Notes: generated from the sequence alone by a model not told the origin. DNA of 64,000 nucleotides from JBPRGH01 sp051418055 (GCA_051418055.1 JBPRGH010000154.1:14929-78928), one strand, 5' to 3'; positions 1 through 9,329 are shown, numbered from the stretch's first letter. Translations and numbers: made by a program.

Positions 1-329
1 CCGGAATTCAGGGTGAGGAGTTAGTTTACATTAAAAACCTGACCCGCGATCTGAATGATGATCAGCTGGAAACGTTTGCCGCTATATATAATGGAAAGCG
101 CAAAAAAGAAGAAACTGTATTAATTGCTACTATACTTGGATTTATAGGAGTTGCGGGCGTACAGCGTTTTTTACTCGATCAGATCCTGCTGGGCCTGATA
201 TATTTCTTCACCGGAGGTTTGTGCCTGATAGGAACAATAATTGACCTTGTAAATTACAAACGCCTGACTTTTGAATATAACCAACATGCCGCTAATGATT
301 CTGTTGTGTTAGTTAAGGAAATGGATTAA
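1..329 (+). CDS. TM2 domain membrane protein (5' truncated by window edge)
   Basis: The reading frame is open from base 3 to the TAA at 327-329 and has no start inside the window, so only the C-terminal 108 residues are present. The last part holds two hydrophobic helices separated by a short turn, with a GVQRFLLDQ segment between them. This is the usual arrangement of a TM2 domain, which normally has a G-x-HRFYLG-type motif in that place. TM2 proteins are small inner-membrane proteins of unknown function. The residues before the membrane part are charged and probably cytoplasmic. Family placement is fairly safe; function is unknown. Confidence 0.7.
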   Translation, partial: GIQGEELVYIKNLTRDLNDDQLETFAAIYNGKRKKEETVLIATILGFIGVAGVQRFLLDQILLGLIYFFTGGLCLIGTIIDLVNYKRLTFEYNQHAANDSVVLVKEMD

Positions 330-333
330 AAAT

Positions 334-370
334 TGTCATTCTGTAAGATTATAGATTTTACAGAATGACA
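334..370. terminator. Bidirectional intrinsic terminator
   Basis: A perfect 13-bp inverted repeat (TGTCATTCTGTAA, 334-346, and its complement, 358-370) has an 11-nt AT loop. It starts 4 bases after the TM2 stop codon and ends 14 bases before the stop of the convergent outer-membrane gene. It probably ends transcription from both sides. Confidence 0.75.
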
Positions 371-384
371 TTTATATAATTCAA

Positions 385-1113
385 TTAAAATCCTACTATA
401 GTCAATCCGACACTAAATGTTTGTACATCAGTACCTGCAGGACCATTTCCTTCTTCAAAAAGCTGATTTAATGAATAGTATCCGTAAAGGCCAAAGCTTC
501 CGTAACCAATGCGTGCCAATGCACCATAACTCCACCTGCTGAGATTAAAATCTTTTTTCTCCTTAATCTTATTCAGGTTATCATCAAATTTATAATTTAC
601 TTTGGTGTGAGCTGAGTACATAAAACCAAATTTTCCGCCAATACCAAAATTAAAGCTACTGGTTTTATCCAGTGGATTTGAATAATAACGTAATTCCAAT
701 GGGACCTCTACATAATTAACAGCTAATTTTGTTTTCTCAATTTCTATCCTCTCATCAATATATTCAGAGATCCCTACCACAAGAACAGTGTCCGGATTAT
801 TAAAAGAAGTGGCTAAAGTAACATCATTGTCAAATTTGAATTTATTTAGACTAAGCCCAATCCCAGGCATGAAATAAATATTTTCAGTTAATTTAATTTC
901 AAAAAGATAGCTTAGGTTTACAACTTTAGAGCCCCAGAACCCTATATCCAGGGTATCCAGGTCATTATCCTGGAAGAAATTAAATCCCAGATCGATTAAG
1001 AACTCGCCCGGGACATCAGGCCTACCAGTCTCTTGATTATCCTGAGCTTTAGCTGTGTTGCCTGCAGCAAAAAGAAATATTAATAAAGCAACAAACGTAA
1101 TTTTTTTATACAT
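385..1113 (-). CDS. Secreted outer-membrane beta-barrel protein (porin-like, unknown role)
   Basis: The 242-residue protein starts with a clear signal peptide (hydrophobic residues 6-22, cleavage probably after TAKAQ). The mature part is rich in alternating hydrophobic and aromatic strands and closes with a C-terminal strand ending in GF, as in small PorT/OmpX-like barrels of Bacteroidota. No catalytic motif is seen. It is transcribed alone, has its own promoter-like box at 1134-1141, and shares a terminator with the TM2 gene. A beta-barrel is well supported; the role is unknown. Confidence 0.65.
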   Translation of the reverse strand: MYKKITFVALLIFLFAAGNTAKAQDNQETGRPDVPGEFLIDLGFNFFQDNDLDTLDIGFWGSKVVNLSYLFEIKLTENIYFMPGIGLSLNKFKFDNDVTLATSFNNPDTVLVVGISEYIDERIEIEKTKLAVNYVEVPLELRYYSNPLDKTSSFNFGIGGKFGFMYSAHTKVNYKFDDNLNKIKEKKDFNLSRWSYGALARIGYGSFGLYGYYSLNQLFEEGNGPAGTDVQTFSVGLTIVGF

Positions 1114-1133
1114 GTGATTTCTGTTTCAGACCT

Positions 1134-1141
1134 CAAAAATA
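1134..1141 (-). promoter_or_regulatory. Bacteroidota -7 box for the 242-aa outer-membrane gene
   Basis: Read on the minus strand this is TATTTTTG, matching TAnnTTTG. It lies about 20 bases upstream of the ATG at 1113. A TTG lies about 22 bases further upstream, slightly more than the usual spacing, so the -33 part is weak. Confidence 0.45.
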
Positions 1142-1189
1142 ACTGATTATCTTTCTTTTAAACCAAAGAAATGGCGAGAAGTTGAATAT

Positions 1190-2236
1190 TTATGGTTTAT
1201 AATAAAATTTCAGGGCCTTTTTACAATCTTCCAATTCAACGTTAACATCGTAAATACCTTGCCCTATTCCTTCCAATAAGGAGAATTTTAATTGTCCCAT
1301 AACATTTTTTTTGTCCTGCTGCAGGTAACCCGTTATTTTTTCAATTTCTTCCTCTGTATACGAAATCCTTGGAAAAAGAGTAGAGATCAATGCAACAATC
1401 TCATTAAATTCCTCCTCATTTATATGAGACAGCTGCCAAGACAGCCAACTTTCCATTACCATTCCTGCAGCTACTGCCTCACCATGGAGTATTTTTCTTT
1501 CACCCTTGCTTAACAGGTAGCTCTCAACGGCATGACCTAAAGTATGACCAAAATTTAAGATTTTACGTCTGCCACTTTCAAATGGATCTTCCTTTACAAC
1601 CTGATATTTGATATTAACAGCTACGGGGATCAATTTTTGAAGCTCCTCTACTTGAAGAGAATGCTGTTTTATATCTTGCCATAGCTTGTCATCACTGATC
1701 AATGCATGTTTTACTACTTCCGCATAACCACTCATAATCTCGCGATGGTCGAGGGTCTCTAAAAAACCGGGATGTATAAAAACAGCATCAGGGTCTTTAA
1801 ATACTCCAATCTGATTTTTATAGTTTTGAAAGTCAATACCAAGCTTACCACCGATACTGGCATCTACCTGGGCAAGTAAAGTTGTGGGTACATTTATGAA
1901 TTTTATTCCTCTCTTATAAGTTGCAGCACAAAATCCACCAAGATCGCCAATGACACCTCCCCCAAGATTAATTACCAGTGCTTTCCGATCAATATTTTCC
2001 CTGGTCATCTCCTCCCATACCTGACTGCATGTGTCAATATTTTTATACTCTTCACCGGCAGGGATGGTAATATGAAGTATATTATTAAAAATGTTTTCTA
2101 TTTTAGGAAAGCAATGTTTCCTGGTATTTACATCTGTAATTACTACTATTCTTGAGTATTTAATATTAGTTATCAGCTCATTTAAACCTGAGACAGGATC
2201 ATCTGACAAAAATATACCCGGAATAAACTCATTCAT
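1190..2236 (-). CDS. aroB: 3-dehydroquinate synthase
   Basis: This cytoplasmic enzyme converts DAHP to 3-dehydroquinate, step two of the shikimate pathway, using NAD+ and a divalent metal. The 348-residue length is normal. Residues 92-101 carry the NAD-binding GGGVIGDLGG loop. The metal ligands expected from the family are all visible: E173 in GYAEVVKHA, H231 in NFGH, and H251 in LHGEA. The start overlaps the end of the DAHP synthase gene by 8 bases, so translation is probably coupled. The two genes supply steps one and two together, plus chorismate mutase activity. Confidence 0.97.
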   Translation of the reverse strand: MNEFIPGIFLSDDPVSGLNELITNIKYSRIVVITDVNTRKHCFPKIENIFNNILHITIPAGEEYKNIDTCSQVWEEMTRENIDRKALVINLGGGVIGDLGGFCAATYKRGIKFINVPTTLLAQVDASIGGKLGIDFQNYKNQIGVFKDPDAVFIHPGFLETLDHREIMSGYAEVVKHALISDDKLWQDIKQHSLQVEELQKLIPVAVNIKYQVVKEDPFESGRRKILNFGHTLGHAVESYLLSKGERKILHGEAVAAGMVMESWLSWQLSHINEEEFNEIVALISTLFPRISYTEEEIEKITGYLQQDKKNVMGQLKFSLLEGIGQGIYDVNVELEDCKKALKFYYKP

Positions 2237-3311
2237 CTTCTTCTTTATTAAAACTCTCTGTCTGCCGCTTCATAGATTCAGTATGAATAGCTTTATAAAT
2301 ATCCTCAATAAGATTTTCATTTACTCCCATTTTTTTAGCCCAATCAGGCCTGGTGCTAATGATCTCTTTCCATCGCTCAAGCTGGAAGACAGAAATATTC
2401 TTTTTCTTTTTATATTTAGCTATTTCATCAACTACATTCATGCGGCGAGCTATAATTTCCACAAGCTCGCGATCGATCTCATCTATCTGATCCCTTAGGT
2501 CATGTAGTTTATTTGAAAACCTGCTGTCATCTGTTGTTGCTGACCTAATTTTAAGATTATTAATAATTTGAGCAAATACTTCGGGGGTAATCTGTTGATT
2601 GGCATCACTGAGTGCATTATCAGGATCATTATGCACCTCAATAATAAGCCCGTCGTAGCTAAAATCCACTGCCGTCTGGCTCACCTCTGCAATCATCTTA
2701 CGGTTTCCTGCTATATGGCTGGGGTCACAAAATAATGGTACGTGAGGCAGCTGCCGCTTAAATTCAATGGGTATCTGCCATACCGGAGAATTACGAAATT
2801 TACCCGGCTGAAAAGAGGAAAACCCCCTGTGGATGGCGCCAACTGATTTAATACCTGCCGCCAACACACGCTCGATTCCACCAATCCAGAGGGGCAGGTC
2901 AGGGTTTATAGGATTCTTTAACAATATAATTTTATTATTGACCCCTTTTAATGCCTGTGCTATTTCCTGTACGGCAAAAGGATTTACCGTTGTACGTGCT
3001 CCTATCCATAATATATCCATATCATAGCGTAAGGCAGCTTCAACATGCTCCGGGTTTGCTACTTCAACAGCTGTTTTTACTTTATACTTTTCTTTGCAAT
3101 CCTTTAGCCATTGCAGTGCATCGACTCCTGCACCTTCAAATGCATTTGGGCGGGACCGGGGTTTCCAGACTCCTGCCCTTATTACATTAACCCCTGCAGC
3201 AACTATTCCGCTGACAGTATTTTCCAGCTGCTCAGGTGATTCTGCACTGCACGGGCCGGCAATGATAAACGGCTTTTTATTAAATAATCTGATAAAGTCT
3301 TCCATACCCAC
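2229..3311 (-). CDS. Bifunctional DAHP synthase / chorismate mutase type II
   Basis: The N-terminal part (about residues 12-250) is a KDO8P/DAHP-synthase-type TIM barrel with the FIIAGPCSAES opening and a late CDPSH segment. It condenses PEP and erythrose-4-phosphate. The C-terminal part (about 262-350) is an AroQ-type chorismate mutase helix bundle, with LHDLRDQIDEIDRELVEII and a lysine-rich helix. The mutase-last order is usual in Bacteroidota and the reverse of the Bacillus fusion, where the mutase may act as the feedback sensor. The first ATG (3311) is followed by a second at 3305, and the choice is open. The gene is first in a two-gene operon with aroB. Confidence 0.95.
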   Translation of the reverse strand: MGMEDFIRLFNKKPFIIAGPCSAESPEQLENTVSGIVAAGVNVIRAGVWKPRSRPNAFEGAGVDALQWLKDCKEKYKVKTAVEVANPEHVEAALRYDMDILWIGARTTVNPFAVQEIAQALKGVNNKIILLKNPINPDLPLWIGGIERVLAAGIKSVGAIHRGFSSFQPGKFRNSPVWQIPIEFKRQLPHVPLFCDPSHIAGNRKMIAEVSQTAVDFSYDGLIIEVHNDPDNALSDANQQITPEVFAQIINNLKIRSATTDDSRFSNKLHDLRDQIDEIDRELVEIIARRMNVVDEIAKYKKKKNISVFQLERWKEIISTRPDWAKKMGVNENLIEDIYKAIHTESMKRQTESFNKEEDE

Positions 3312-3364
3312 AAACTAGACAGGCAATATTAGCAAAAACACCTTTATAAATGATACATCTGGCT

Positions 3365-3372
3365 TATATTTG
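3365..3372 (+). promoter_or_regulatory. -7 promoter box of the proline dehydrogenase gene
   Basis: TATATTTG matches TAnnTTTG. Transcription would begin around 3377-3380. That leaves a leader of about 10 bases before ATG 3389 and rules out the upstream in-frame ATG at 3350. Confidence 0.6.
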
Positions 3373-3388
3373 CACCATTTATAATTCT

Positions 3389-4576
3389 ATGGAACCATCA
3401 GATATTTCATTCGAAAATACGGCCGTTGCTTATTCGCATAAATCAGATAAGGAGCTGCAAAAAGCACATTTACTATTTTCAGTAGTAAATAACCCCATGA
3501 TGTCTAATCTGGCTACTTCTGCTGTTAAAGCAGGCCTCTGGTTACGTCTGCCGATAAAAGGGTTAATAAAAAATACTGTCTTTGAGCTCTTCTGTGGAGG
3601 AGAGAATATTGAGGACAGCCAGGAGACAATTAAAGAGCTGGCAAATAAATCCGTTGGTACTATCCTGGATTATTCTGTAGAGGGAGAAGGCACAGAGGAG
3701 AGCTTTGAAGCAACAAAAAACGAGATTTTAAAGACCATAGATAAAGCAGCCAGCTCTTTAAATATTCCATTTTCTGTATTTAAACCTACCGGGATCGCCT
3801 CCAGTGATATACTTGAAAAAGTTTCTGCCGGAAGTGCACTAAATGAAGGGGAAAAAAAGGCATGGGAAAATATTCAGTCCCGTGTGAATGAGATCTGTGA
3901 ATATGCTCACAGTAAAAATGTAAGAGTACTTATTGATGCCGAAGACAGCTGGTTGCAAAAAGCCATCGATGAATTAGTATATTCCATGATGGAACGCTAC
4001 AACAAAGACGAAGCGTTAATTTTCAATACTTATCAGATGTACCGTCATGAGGCTTTAAATGATCTAAGGAATGCTCATCAACGGGCAACAATGCACCGGT
4101 ATTATTTAGGTGCCAAACTTGTGCGTGGTGCCTATATGGAAAAAGAGCGTGAACGTGCTAAAGAAATGGGTTATAAGGACCCTATTCAGCCAAATAAGGA
4201 AGCTACCGACAGAGACTATAACAAAGCCCTTCAGTTTTGCATTGATAATAAGCAACGGGTAAGTGTTTTAAATGGCTCACATAATGAATATAGCAATAAA
4301 TTTTTGGCCGTACTGATGGAAAAACACAGTATGCCAAAAAATGATGAACGGGTATGGTATGCACAACTGTATGGAATGGGGGATAATATTTCTTTCAATC
4401 TTGCAAAGGAGGGATATAACGTAGTAAAATATGTACCCTACGGACCGGTAAAATCAGTAATGCCTTACCTGCTTAGACGTGCTGAAGAAAATACATCAGT
4501 TGCAGGACAAAGCAGCCGGGAATTGCAAATGATCCGTAAAGAGATCGAACGAAGAGAAAAAATCAAAAAGAAATAA
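3389..4576 (+). CDS. Proline dehydrogenase
   Basis: This FAD enzyme oxidises proline to pyrroline-5-carboxylate. The 395-residue protein has the PRODH barrel pattern. YYLGAKLVRGAYMEKER sits near residue 250, and the C-terminal QLYGMGDNISFNLA and YVPYGPV...PYLLRRAEEN segments form the substrate-binding end, where the RR pair binds the proline carboxylate. It is a stand-alone enzyme, not a PutA fusion. The start at 3389 was chosen because the TAnnTTTG promoter box at 3365-3372 lies after the first in-frame ATG. No P5C dehydrogenase gene is adjacent. lysS follows 29 bases later and may be cotranscribed. Confidence 0.93.
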   Translation: MEPSDISFENTAVAYSHKSDKELQKAHLLFSVVNNPMMSNLATSAVKAGLWLRLPIKGLIKNTVFELFCGGENIEDSQETIKELANKSVGTILDYSVEGEGTEESFEATKNEILKTIDKAASSLNIPFSVFKPTGIASSDILEKVSAGSALNEGEKKAWENIQSRVNEICEYAHSKNVRVLIDAEDSWLQKAIDELVYSMMERYNKDEALIFNTYQMYRHEALNDLRNAHQRATMHRYYLGAKLVRGAYMEKERERAKEMGYKDPIQPNKEATDRDYNKALQFCIDNKQRVSVLNGSHNEYSNKFLAVLMEKHSMPKNDERVWYAQLYGMGDNISFNLAKEGYNVVKYVPYGPVKSVMPYLLRRAEENTSVAGQSSRELQMIRKEIERREKIKKK

Positions 4577-4605
4577 TCAACAAGACATATCTAAGACATA
4601 TCTAA

Positions 4606-6330
4606 ATGTTAAGCGAACAGGAACAAATAAGAAGACAGGCAAGAGAAGAACTGGAGAAGCTGGGGATAAATCCATATCCCGCAGAAACTTTTGAAATAAA
4701 TGCAGCTGCTAAAGAGATCCATCAGAATTACGAAAAGCGTAAAATAGATTATAAAAACATTTCTATTGCAGGAAGGATAATGAGCCGCAGGATAATGGGA
4801 TCTGCTTCTTTTGCAGAAATCCAGGATTCTACAGGCCGTATCCAGATCTATATCAGGAGAGATGATATTTGCCCTGGTGAGGATAAAACACTTTACAACA
4901 CAGTCTTCAAAAAACTCCTCGACATTGGCGATATCATTGGTATAAAAGGATATGTCTTTACCACACAAACCGGAGAGATAAGTATTCACGTTACTGATCT
5001 TAAGGTTCTCAGCAAATCGCTCCGCCCGCTTCCAATTGTTAAAGAAACTAAAGATGAGGAAGGAGCAGTTCATCGCCATGATGCTTTTAAAGACCCTGAG
5101 CAACGTTACAGAAGGCGATATGTCGACCTGATTGTAAACCCGGAGGTAAAAGAAAATTTTGTTAAGCGCACCACGATGATCAACTCGATGCGGGATTATC
5201 TTAATGATCGTGGCTACCTGGAGGTAGAAACACCTATCCTGCAGCCTCTCTATGGCGGTGCAGCGGCCCGGCCTTTTAAAACCCACCATAATACGCTTGA
5301 CATGACACTTTACCTGCGTATTGCCAATGAGCTTTACCTTAAAAGGCTAATAGTTGGTGGCTTCGATGGGGTATACGAATTTTCAAAAGACTTTCGTAAT
5401 GAGGGAATGTCTCGTTTCCATAACCCTGAATTTACACAGGTTGAGCTTTATGTAGCTTATAAGGATTATGAATGGATGATGAACCTCGTGGAGGAGATGA
5501 TTGAGAAAGTAGCCATGGATATTCATGGTACTACAAAAGTAAAGGTGGGGAATAACCTGCTGGATTTTAAACGTCCATGGAAACGCTATACCATGTTTGA
5601 ATCTATTCAGGAATTTACCGGTATAGATATAAGTGAAATGGATGAAGAGCAGCTGCGTAAAACCGCAAAAGAACTTAAGGTTCCGGTTGATGAATCTATG
5701 GGTAAAGGCAAACTTATAGATGAGATCTTTGGCGAAAAAGTAGAGTCACACCTGATACAGCCGACATTTATTACTGATTATCCAATAGAAATGTCTCCCC
5801 TGGCTAAAAAACACAGCTCTAAATCCGGTCTTGTAGAACGCTTTGAAGCTATTGCCAATGGCAAAGAGATATGCAATGCTTTCTCTGAGCTTAATGACCC
5901 TATCGATCAGCGTAAAAGATTTGAAGAGCAGCTGGAATTAGGTAAGCGTGGGGACGAAGAAGCTATGATGCTTGATGAAGATTTCCTGCGGGCTTTAGAG
6001 CATGGTATGCCTCCTACAGCAGGACTTGGAATTGGGATTGATCGGCTGGCTATGATCATGACCAACAGCAATTCAATCCAGGATGTTCTTTTCTTCCCTC
6101 AGATGCGCCCTGAGAAAAAACCTGTTGTAGCGACCGAAGATGACTTCATAAAAAACGGTGTCAGAAAAGACCTTGTACCTATTCTACAAAAACTGGGTAT
6201 AGTTACTATTAAGCAGCTTAAGGATGCTAATCCTAACAAGTTATTCAATGATGTCTGCGGAATGCGTAAAAAAATGAAACTGGATGTACAGAATCCTACG
6301 CTTGACGAAGTAAAGGAATGGACGGAGTGA
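4606..6330 (+). CDS. lysS: Lysyl-tRNA synthetase, class II
   Basis: The 574-residue enzyme charges tRNA-Lys. It has the N-terminal OB-fold (about 55-150, GRIMSRRIMGSASFAEIQD), class II motif 2 (FRNEGMSRFHNPEFTQVE) and motif 3 (GLGIGIDRLAMIM). After the catalytic core comes a C-terminal extension of about 65 residues (VPILQKLGIVTIKQLK...) that resembles a helix-hairpin-helix tail. It makes the protein longer than the roughly 500-residue E. coli enzyme, and such tails occur in this phylum. The start at 4606 follows proline dehydrogenase by 29 bases. Confidence 0.97.
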   Translation: MLSEQEQIRRQAREELEKLGINPYPAETFEINAAAKEIHQNYEKRKIDYKNISIAGRIMSRRIMGSASFAEIQDSTGRIQIYIRRDDICPGEDKTLYNTVFKKLLDIGDIIGIKGYVFTTQTGEISIHVTDLKVLSKSLRPLPIVKETKDEEGAVHRHDAFKDPEQRYRRRYVDLIVNPEVKENFVKRTTMINSMRDYLNDRGYLEVETPILQPLYGGAAARPFKTHHNTLDMTLYLRIANELYLKRLIVGGFDGVYEFSKDFRNEGMSRFHNPEFTQVELYVAYKDYEWMMNLVEEMIEKVAMDIHGTTKVKVGNNLLDFKRPWKRYTMFESIQEFTGIDISEMDEEQLRKTAKELKVPVDESMGKGKLIDEIFGEKVESHLIQPTFITDYPIEMSPLAKKHSSKSGLVERFEAIANGKEICNAFSELNDPIDQRKRFEEQLELGKRGDEEAMMLDEDFLRALEHGMPPTAGLGIGIDRLAMIMTNSNSIQDVLFFPQMRPEKKPVVATEDDFIKNGVRKDLVPILQKLGIVTIKQLKDANPNKLFNDVCGMRKKMKLDVQNPTLDEVKEWTE

Positions 6331-6633
6331 ATGGAAGTTTGAAGTTCAAGGTTTAAAGTTCTTAGTTCTTAGTTTTTTGTTCCTGGTTTTTTGTTCCTGG
6401 GTTTTGATTTTTGGTTCCGTCAGTGATAGAGGCTTTGTTTGAGCCCGTCGCTGGTACTCATGCCATGAATGAGCGTTGATTTGCGCTGATGCAGTCGTGG
6501 CATGAGTGTGCGTGAGATGGCGAGTGCCGAAAGCACGCCCGGACGGCACAAAAGGAGTTTGAAGTTCAAAGTTTCATGTTTCAAGTTTAAGGTTCAAAGT
6601 TTAAAGTTTCTTCGCTCTCTGCTTATAGCTCCT
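6331..6633. repeat. Intergenic palindromic element between GTTTAAAG-type simple repeats
   Basis: No gene is seen in these 303 bases. Both ends (about 6342-6415 and 6556-6612) are low-complexity runs built from TTTAAAGTTC, TTCAAGTTT and TTTTTGTTCCTGG units. Between them lies a GC-richer core with a perfect 10-bp inverted repeat, ACTCATGCCA (6456-6465) and TGGCATGAGT (6498-6507). It is framed by CCGTC near 6418 and GACGG near 6543. The layout matches that of the element at 22.9-23.2 kb. Confidence 0.6.
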
Positions 6634-8301
6634 TTACTTCTTTGGGTTAATTATATTCTCTACTCTAAAAGCGGGTGTTTTATAATCTTTGGGAAGATCT
6701 TTTTCGGGAATGGTATTTTGATTTCCATCCCTGATGGCACTATAATGAGGTGACATGATCTCAATCCCTGCTTCATTAAATTTGTCCTGGATATGCTGAT
6801 GTAGTTTGGAGTAAATTTGCTCCATTCTTTCCGGAGTTTTTGTATAAGCATTTAACTCATAGTCAACATAAAAGTCACTGAGGGCTTTCTGAAGTACAAA
6901 AGGCTCTGGTGTAGAAAGTACATCATCTACTTCTTTGGCAGCGGCAATTAGCTGTTCCTGTACTTTTTGCCATGGTACATCATATCCTATAGTCACATTT
7001 GTATGGAGGACAAGCCCAACTTCTTCGGCAGCATTGCTATAATTAATTATATGACTGCCGAGGATCATAGCATTAGGAATAGTAATAATCACATTTTTAG
7101 GTGTTTTTATCCGTGTTACCAGAAGAGATTTTTCAACTATGGTACCAACAGTATCTGTTATCCTAACCCTGTCACCTACTATAAAAGGCCGCATATAAGT
7201 AATAACAGTTCCTGAAATAATATTGGAAATTGCCCCCGTAGATCCCAATGACAGAAGAACACCAACAAAAATACTTATCCCTTTAAAAGCATCAGAATCT
7301 GATCCCGGTATATATGGCCAGATTACAATGACTGTAAAAACTACAACAACAATATTTACAAGCTTATAAGTAGTATCAGCCCAATCTTTATAGAAGCCAT
7401 GGATCTCCAGGTTACCGGCCTTTATTTCTTCGGAAATAAATTTTAAAAACTTATTGATATAATAGGCAATTACTATTATTACGGCAATGGCAAATAAATT
7501 CGGCAGGTAGTTTACAAAAGCATCCCATGCAGTTCCGATCGGACGAAGGATATAGCCGAAAAGTTTATCTGCGAGGCCACGTGTCCAGGGAAAAATGCTA
7601 AAGATTATAGGAAGGTACAGGTAACCAAAAAACAGGAACAAAAACCATTTAAAGGCATTTAAGGTCCACAATATCCACTCAAGCTGTTTAGTGGGGGTCA
7701 GAAAAGTGGTTTGCTTTATTTTTATTTCCGAAAACCAGGCATCTTTTTTGGTCCTTATAAAAAGCCGAAGCTTTCTGAACCAGCGATTCAGGTATCGATA
7801 CACCACCAGGAGGATCAAAGTCGCTGCTATGGCTCCAAGTGCTCGAAATAGACTTCTTTGAAACCTCTCCCACCAGGCGGCTTCCTTAAGATGGGTAAGC
7901 AAAATAGTTCTGTAAGTTTCAGCCAGCTCTTCGGCAGTTACTCCCAATTGTGCAGCCTCTTCATCAGAAATACCAGTAAGTGCATTCCCATTATGGTATA
8001 TCCAGACTTTATTTTCCTGACGGTTAAGATATATGGAATCTTCTTTTAGATTGAATGTTTCAGATACAGTACTGATTTTGCCGGTCAGCCAATCAGCACG
8101 TTCCCGCACAGACAGATCTCCGGAACCGGAAAATAACGCAAATAAAGAATCATTATCAAGATATACGACACCTACAGTATCAGGCTCAGCAGCTAATTGC
8201 TCAGCTTGTAAGGTATCTTTTTGAGCATATAAAATGGTACTGCTGAGCAGCAACAGAATAAAGACTGCTCCTTTCCTCGATATTAGTCTTGTAAAATTCA
8301 A
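6634..8301 (-). CDS. Mechanosensitive ion channel protein, MscS family
   Basis: The 555-residue protein has a signal peptide (LLLLSSTILYAQ), a periplasmic N-terminal domain of about 110 residues and several membrane helices (about 150-330). It then has the MscS pore helix and beta domain: GSTGAISNIISGTVITYMRP, followed by FIVGDRVRITDTVGTIVEKS and a cytoplasmic cage region. It is longer than E. coli MscS (286 residues) because of the secreted domain and extra helices. The likely role is release of ions under hypo-osmotic stress. The C-terminal tail is polar. Confidence 0.9.
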   Translation of the reverse strand: MNFTRLISRKGAVFILLLLSSTILYAQKDTLQAEQLAAEPDTVGVVYLDNDSLFALFSGSGDLSVRERADWLTGKISTVSETFNLKEDSIYLNRQENKVWIYHNGNALTGISDEEAAQLGVTAEELAETYRTILLTHLKEAAWWERFQRSLFRALGAIAATLILLVVYRYLNRWFRKLRLFIRTKKDAWFSEIKIKQTTFLTPTKQLEWILWTLNAFKWFLFLFFGYLYLPIIFSIFPWTRGLADKLFGYILRPIGTAWDAFVNYLPNLFAIAVIIVIAYYINKFLKFISEEIKAGNLEIHGFYKDWADTTYKLVNIVVVVFTVIVIWPYIPGSDSDAFKGISIFVGVLLSLGSTGAISNIISGTVITYMRPFIVGDRVRITDTVGTIVEKSLLVTRIKTPKNVIITIPNAMILGSHIINYSNAAEEVGLVLHTNVTIGYDVPWQKVQEQLIAAAKEVDDVLSTPEPFVLQKALSDFYVDYELNAYTKTPERMEQIYSKLHQHIQDKFNEAGIEIMSPHYSAIRDGNQNTIPEKDLPKDYKTPAFRVENIINPKK

Positions 8302-8342
8302 ATCGAAATTTATATAAGAAGAACAGCTGAGACAGGAACTGG

Positions 8343-8501
8343 TTATGATGATTTTTTGAGATTCTGCAGGCCTTTGGTTGCCTCACAGCCACAGGTAGTG
8401 CTACAACCTGCCGATTTAGTTTTCGCCTGACGCCAAAAAAAACGTACAGTATAAGCTACTGCAACAAGAAAAATGAGTATTACTAAAATCTCCTGTACCA
8501 T
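8343..8501 (-). CDS. Small Cys-rich membrane protein, FeoB-associated type
   Basis: This 52-residue ORF starts at the ATG complementary to 8499-8501, after an AGAGGAT ribosome-binding site. Residues 3-22 form one membrane helix (QEILVILIFLVAVAYTVRFF). They are followed by a basic stretch and a Cys cluster, CSTTCGC, then a Lys-rich tail. This is the form of the short Cys-rich membrane proteins often found beside FeoB iron transporters, but no feoB is nearby. A role in Fe-S or metal handling is inference. Confidence 0.6.
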   Translation of the reverse strand: MVQEILVILIFLVAVAYTVRFFWRQAKTKSAGCSTTCGCEATKGLQNLKKSS

Positions 8502-8540
8502 ATATCCTCTAACTCTTTATTGACCTTATAGGTTCCTAAT

Positions 8541-9329
8541 TTACCAGTTTTGGGTTATTATTTTTCGCATTTCCGCTTGTAGTTTATTACCTGCAATTAT
8601 ATCACCGCCAAACAAATAGTTATTTCCGCCCTTAAAATCTGTTACAACACCGCCTGCTTCCTTAACTATTAATGCCCCTGCTGCTATATCCCATGGCTTA
8701 AGGTTAAACTCAAAAAATCCTTCAAATCTTCCACAAGCAACATACACAAGGTCAATAGCTGCACTTCCCATCCTTCGCAGTCCGTGTGAATTTTCCATGA
8801 AAATCCTTAAAATAGAAAGATAGCTCTCCATTTTTTCAAAATTATGATATGGAAAACCGGTGGCGATAAGGCTTTCTGAAATTGATCCGGCCGGGCTTAC
8901 ATGTATAGGATCACCATTTAAAAACGCCCCCTGACCTTTAATGGCATAAAAGCATTCATCTCTGTTGATCTCATATACAACACCAAGTACTATCTCGTCA
9001 TTGTCCATCAAACCAATACTTATGGCATAGACAGGTACTCCATGTGTAAAATTGGTTGTGCCATCCAGAGGATCTATAATCCAGTTAAAACGATCTCCAC
9101 GTTTATCTGTGGTTCCCTCTTCAGCAATAAAACCACTTTCAGGTAAAATCTTACTACAGCCTTCCACAATCTTCTTTTCAGCCGTTTTATCGACATATGA
9201 CACAAGGTCATTTTTTCCTTTTAGTTCGATATCCGACCTTGAGAAATTAAGAGACTCCTGATATATGTATTCTTTGACTTCTTTAGTCAGTTCAATAAGC
9301 TGTTTATTTATCTCCTGAAGATCTTTCAT
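8541..9329 (-). CDS. suhB: Inositol monophosphatase family protein
   Basis: The 262-residue Mg2+-dependent phosphatase has the family signatures in order: IAEEGT (about 73-78), the metal-binding WIIDPLDGTTNFTHGVPVYA motif, and the C-terminal LKPWDIAAGALIVKEAGGVVTD motif. The substrate could be inositol-1-phosphate, another sugar phosphate or PAP. The SuhB-type name is the usual default and not proven. It lies 12 bases after a membrane protein gene on the same strand. Confidence 0.88.
   Translation of the reverse strand: MKDLQEINKQLIELTKEVKEYIYQESLNFSRSDIELKGKNDLVSYVDKTAEKKIVEGCSKILPESGFIAEEGTTDKRGDRFNWIIDPLDGTTNFTHGVPVYAISIGLMDNDEIVLGVVYEINRDECFYAIKGQGAFLNGDPIHVSPAGSISESLIATGFPYHNFEKMESYLSILRIFMENSHGLRRMGSAAIDLVYVACGRFEGFFEFNLKPWDIAAGALIVKEAGGVVTDFKGGNNYLFGGDIIAGNKLQAEMRKIITQNW

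Noticed and set aside
4609..5289. 226-aa minus-strand ORF opposite lysS
   Set aside because: It is a shadow of lysS, with low-complexity Phe/Ile-rich product and no start signal.
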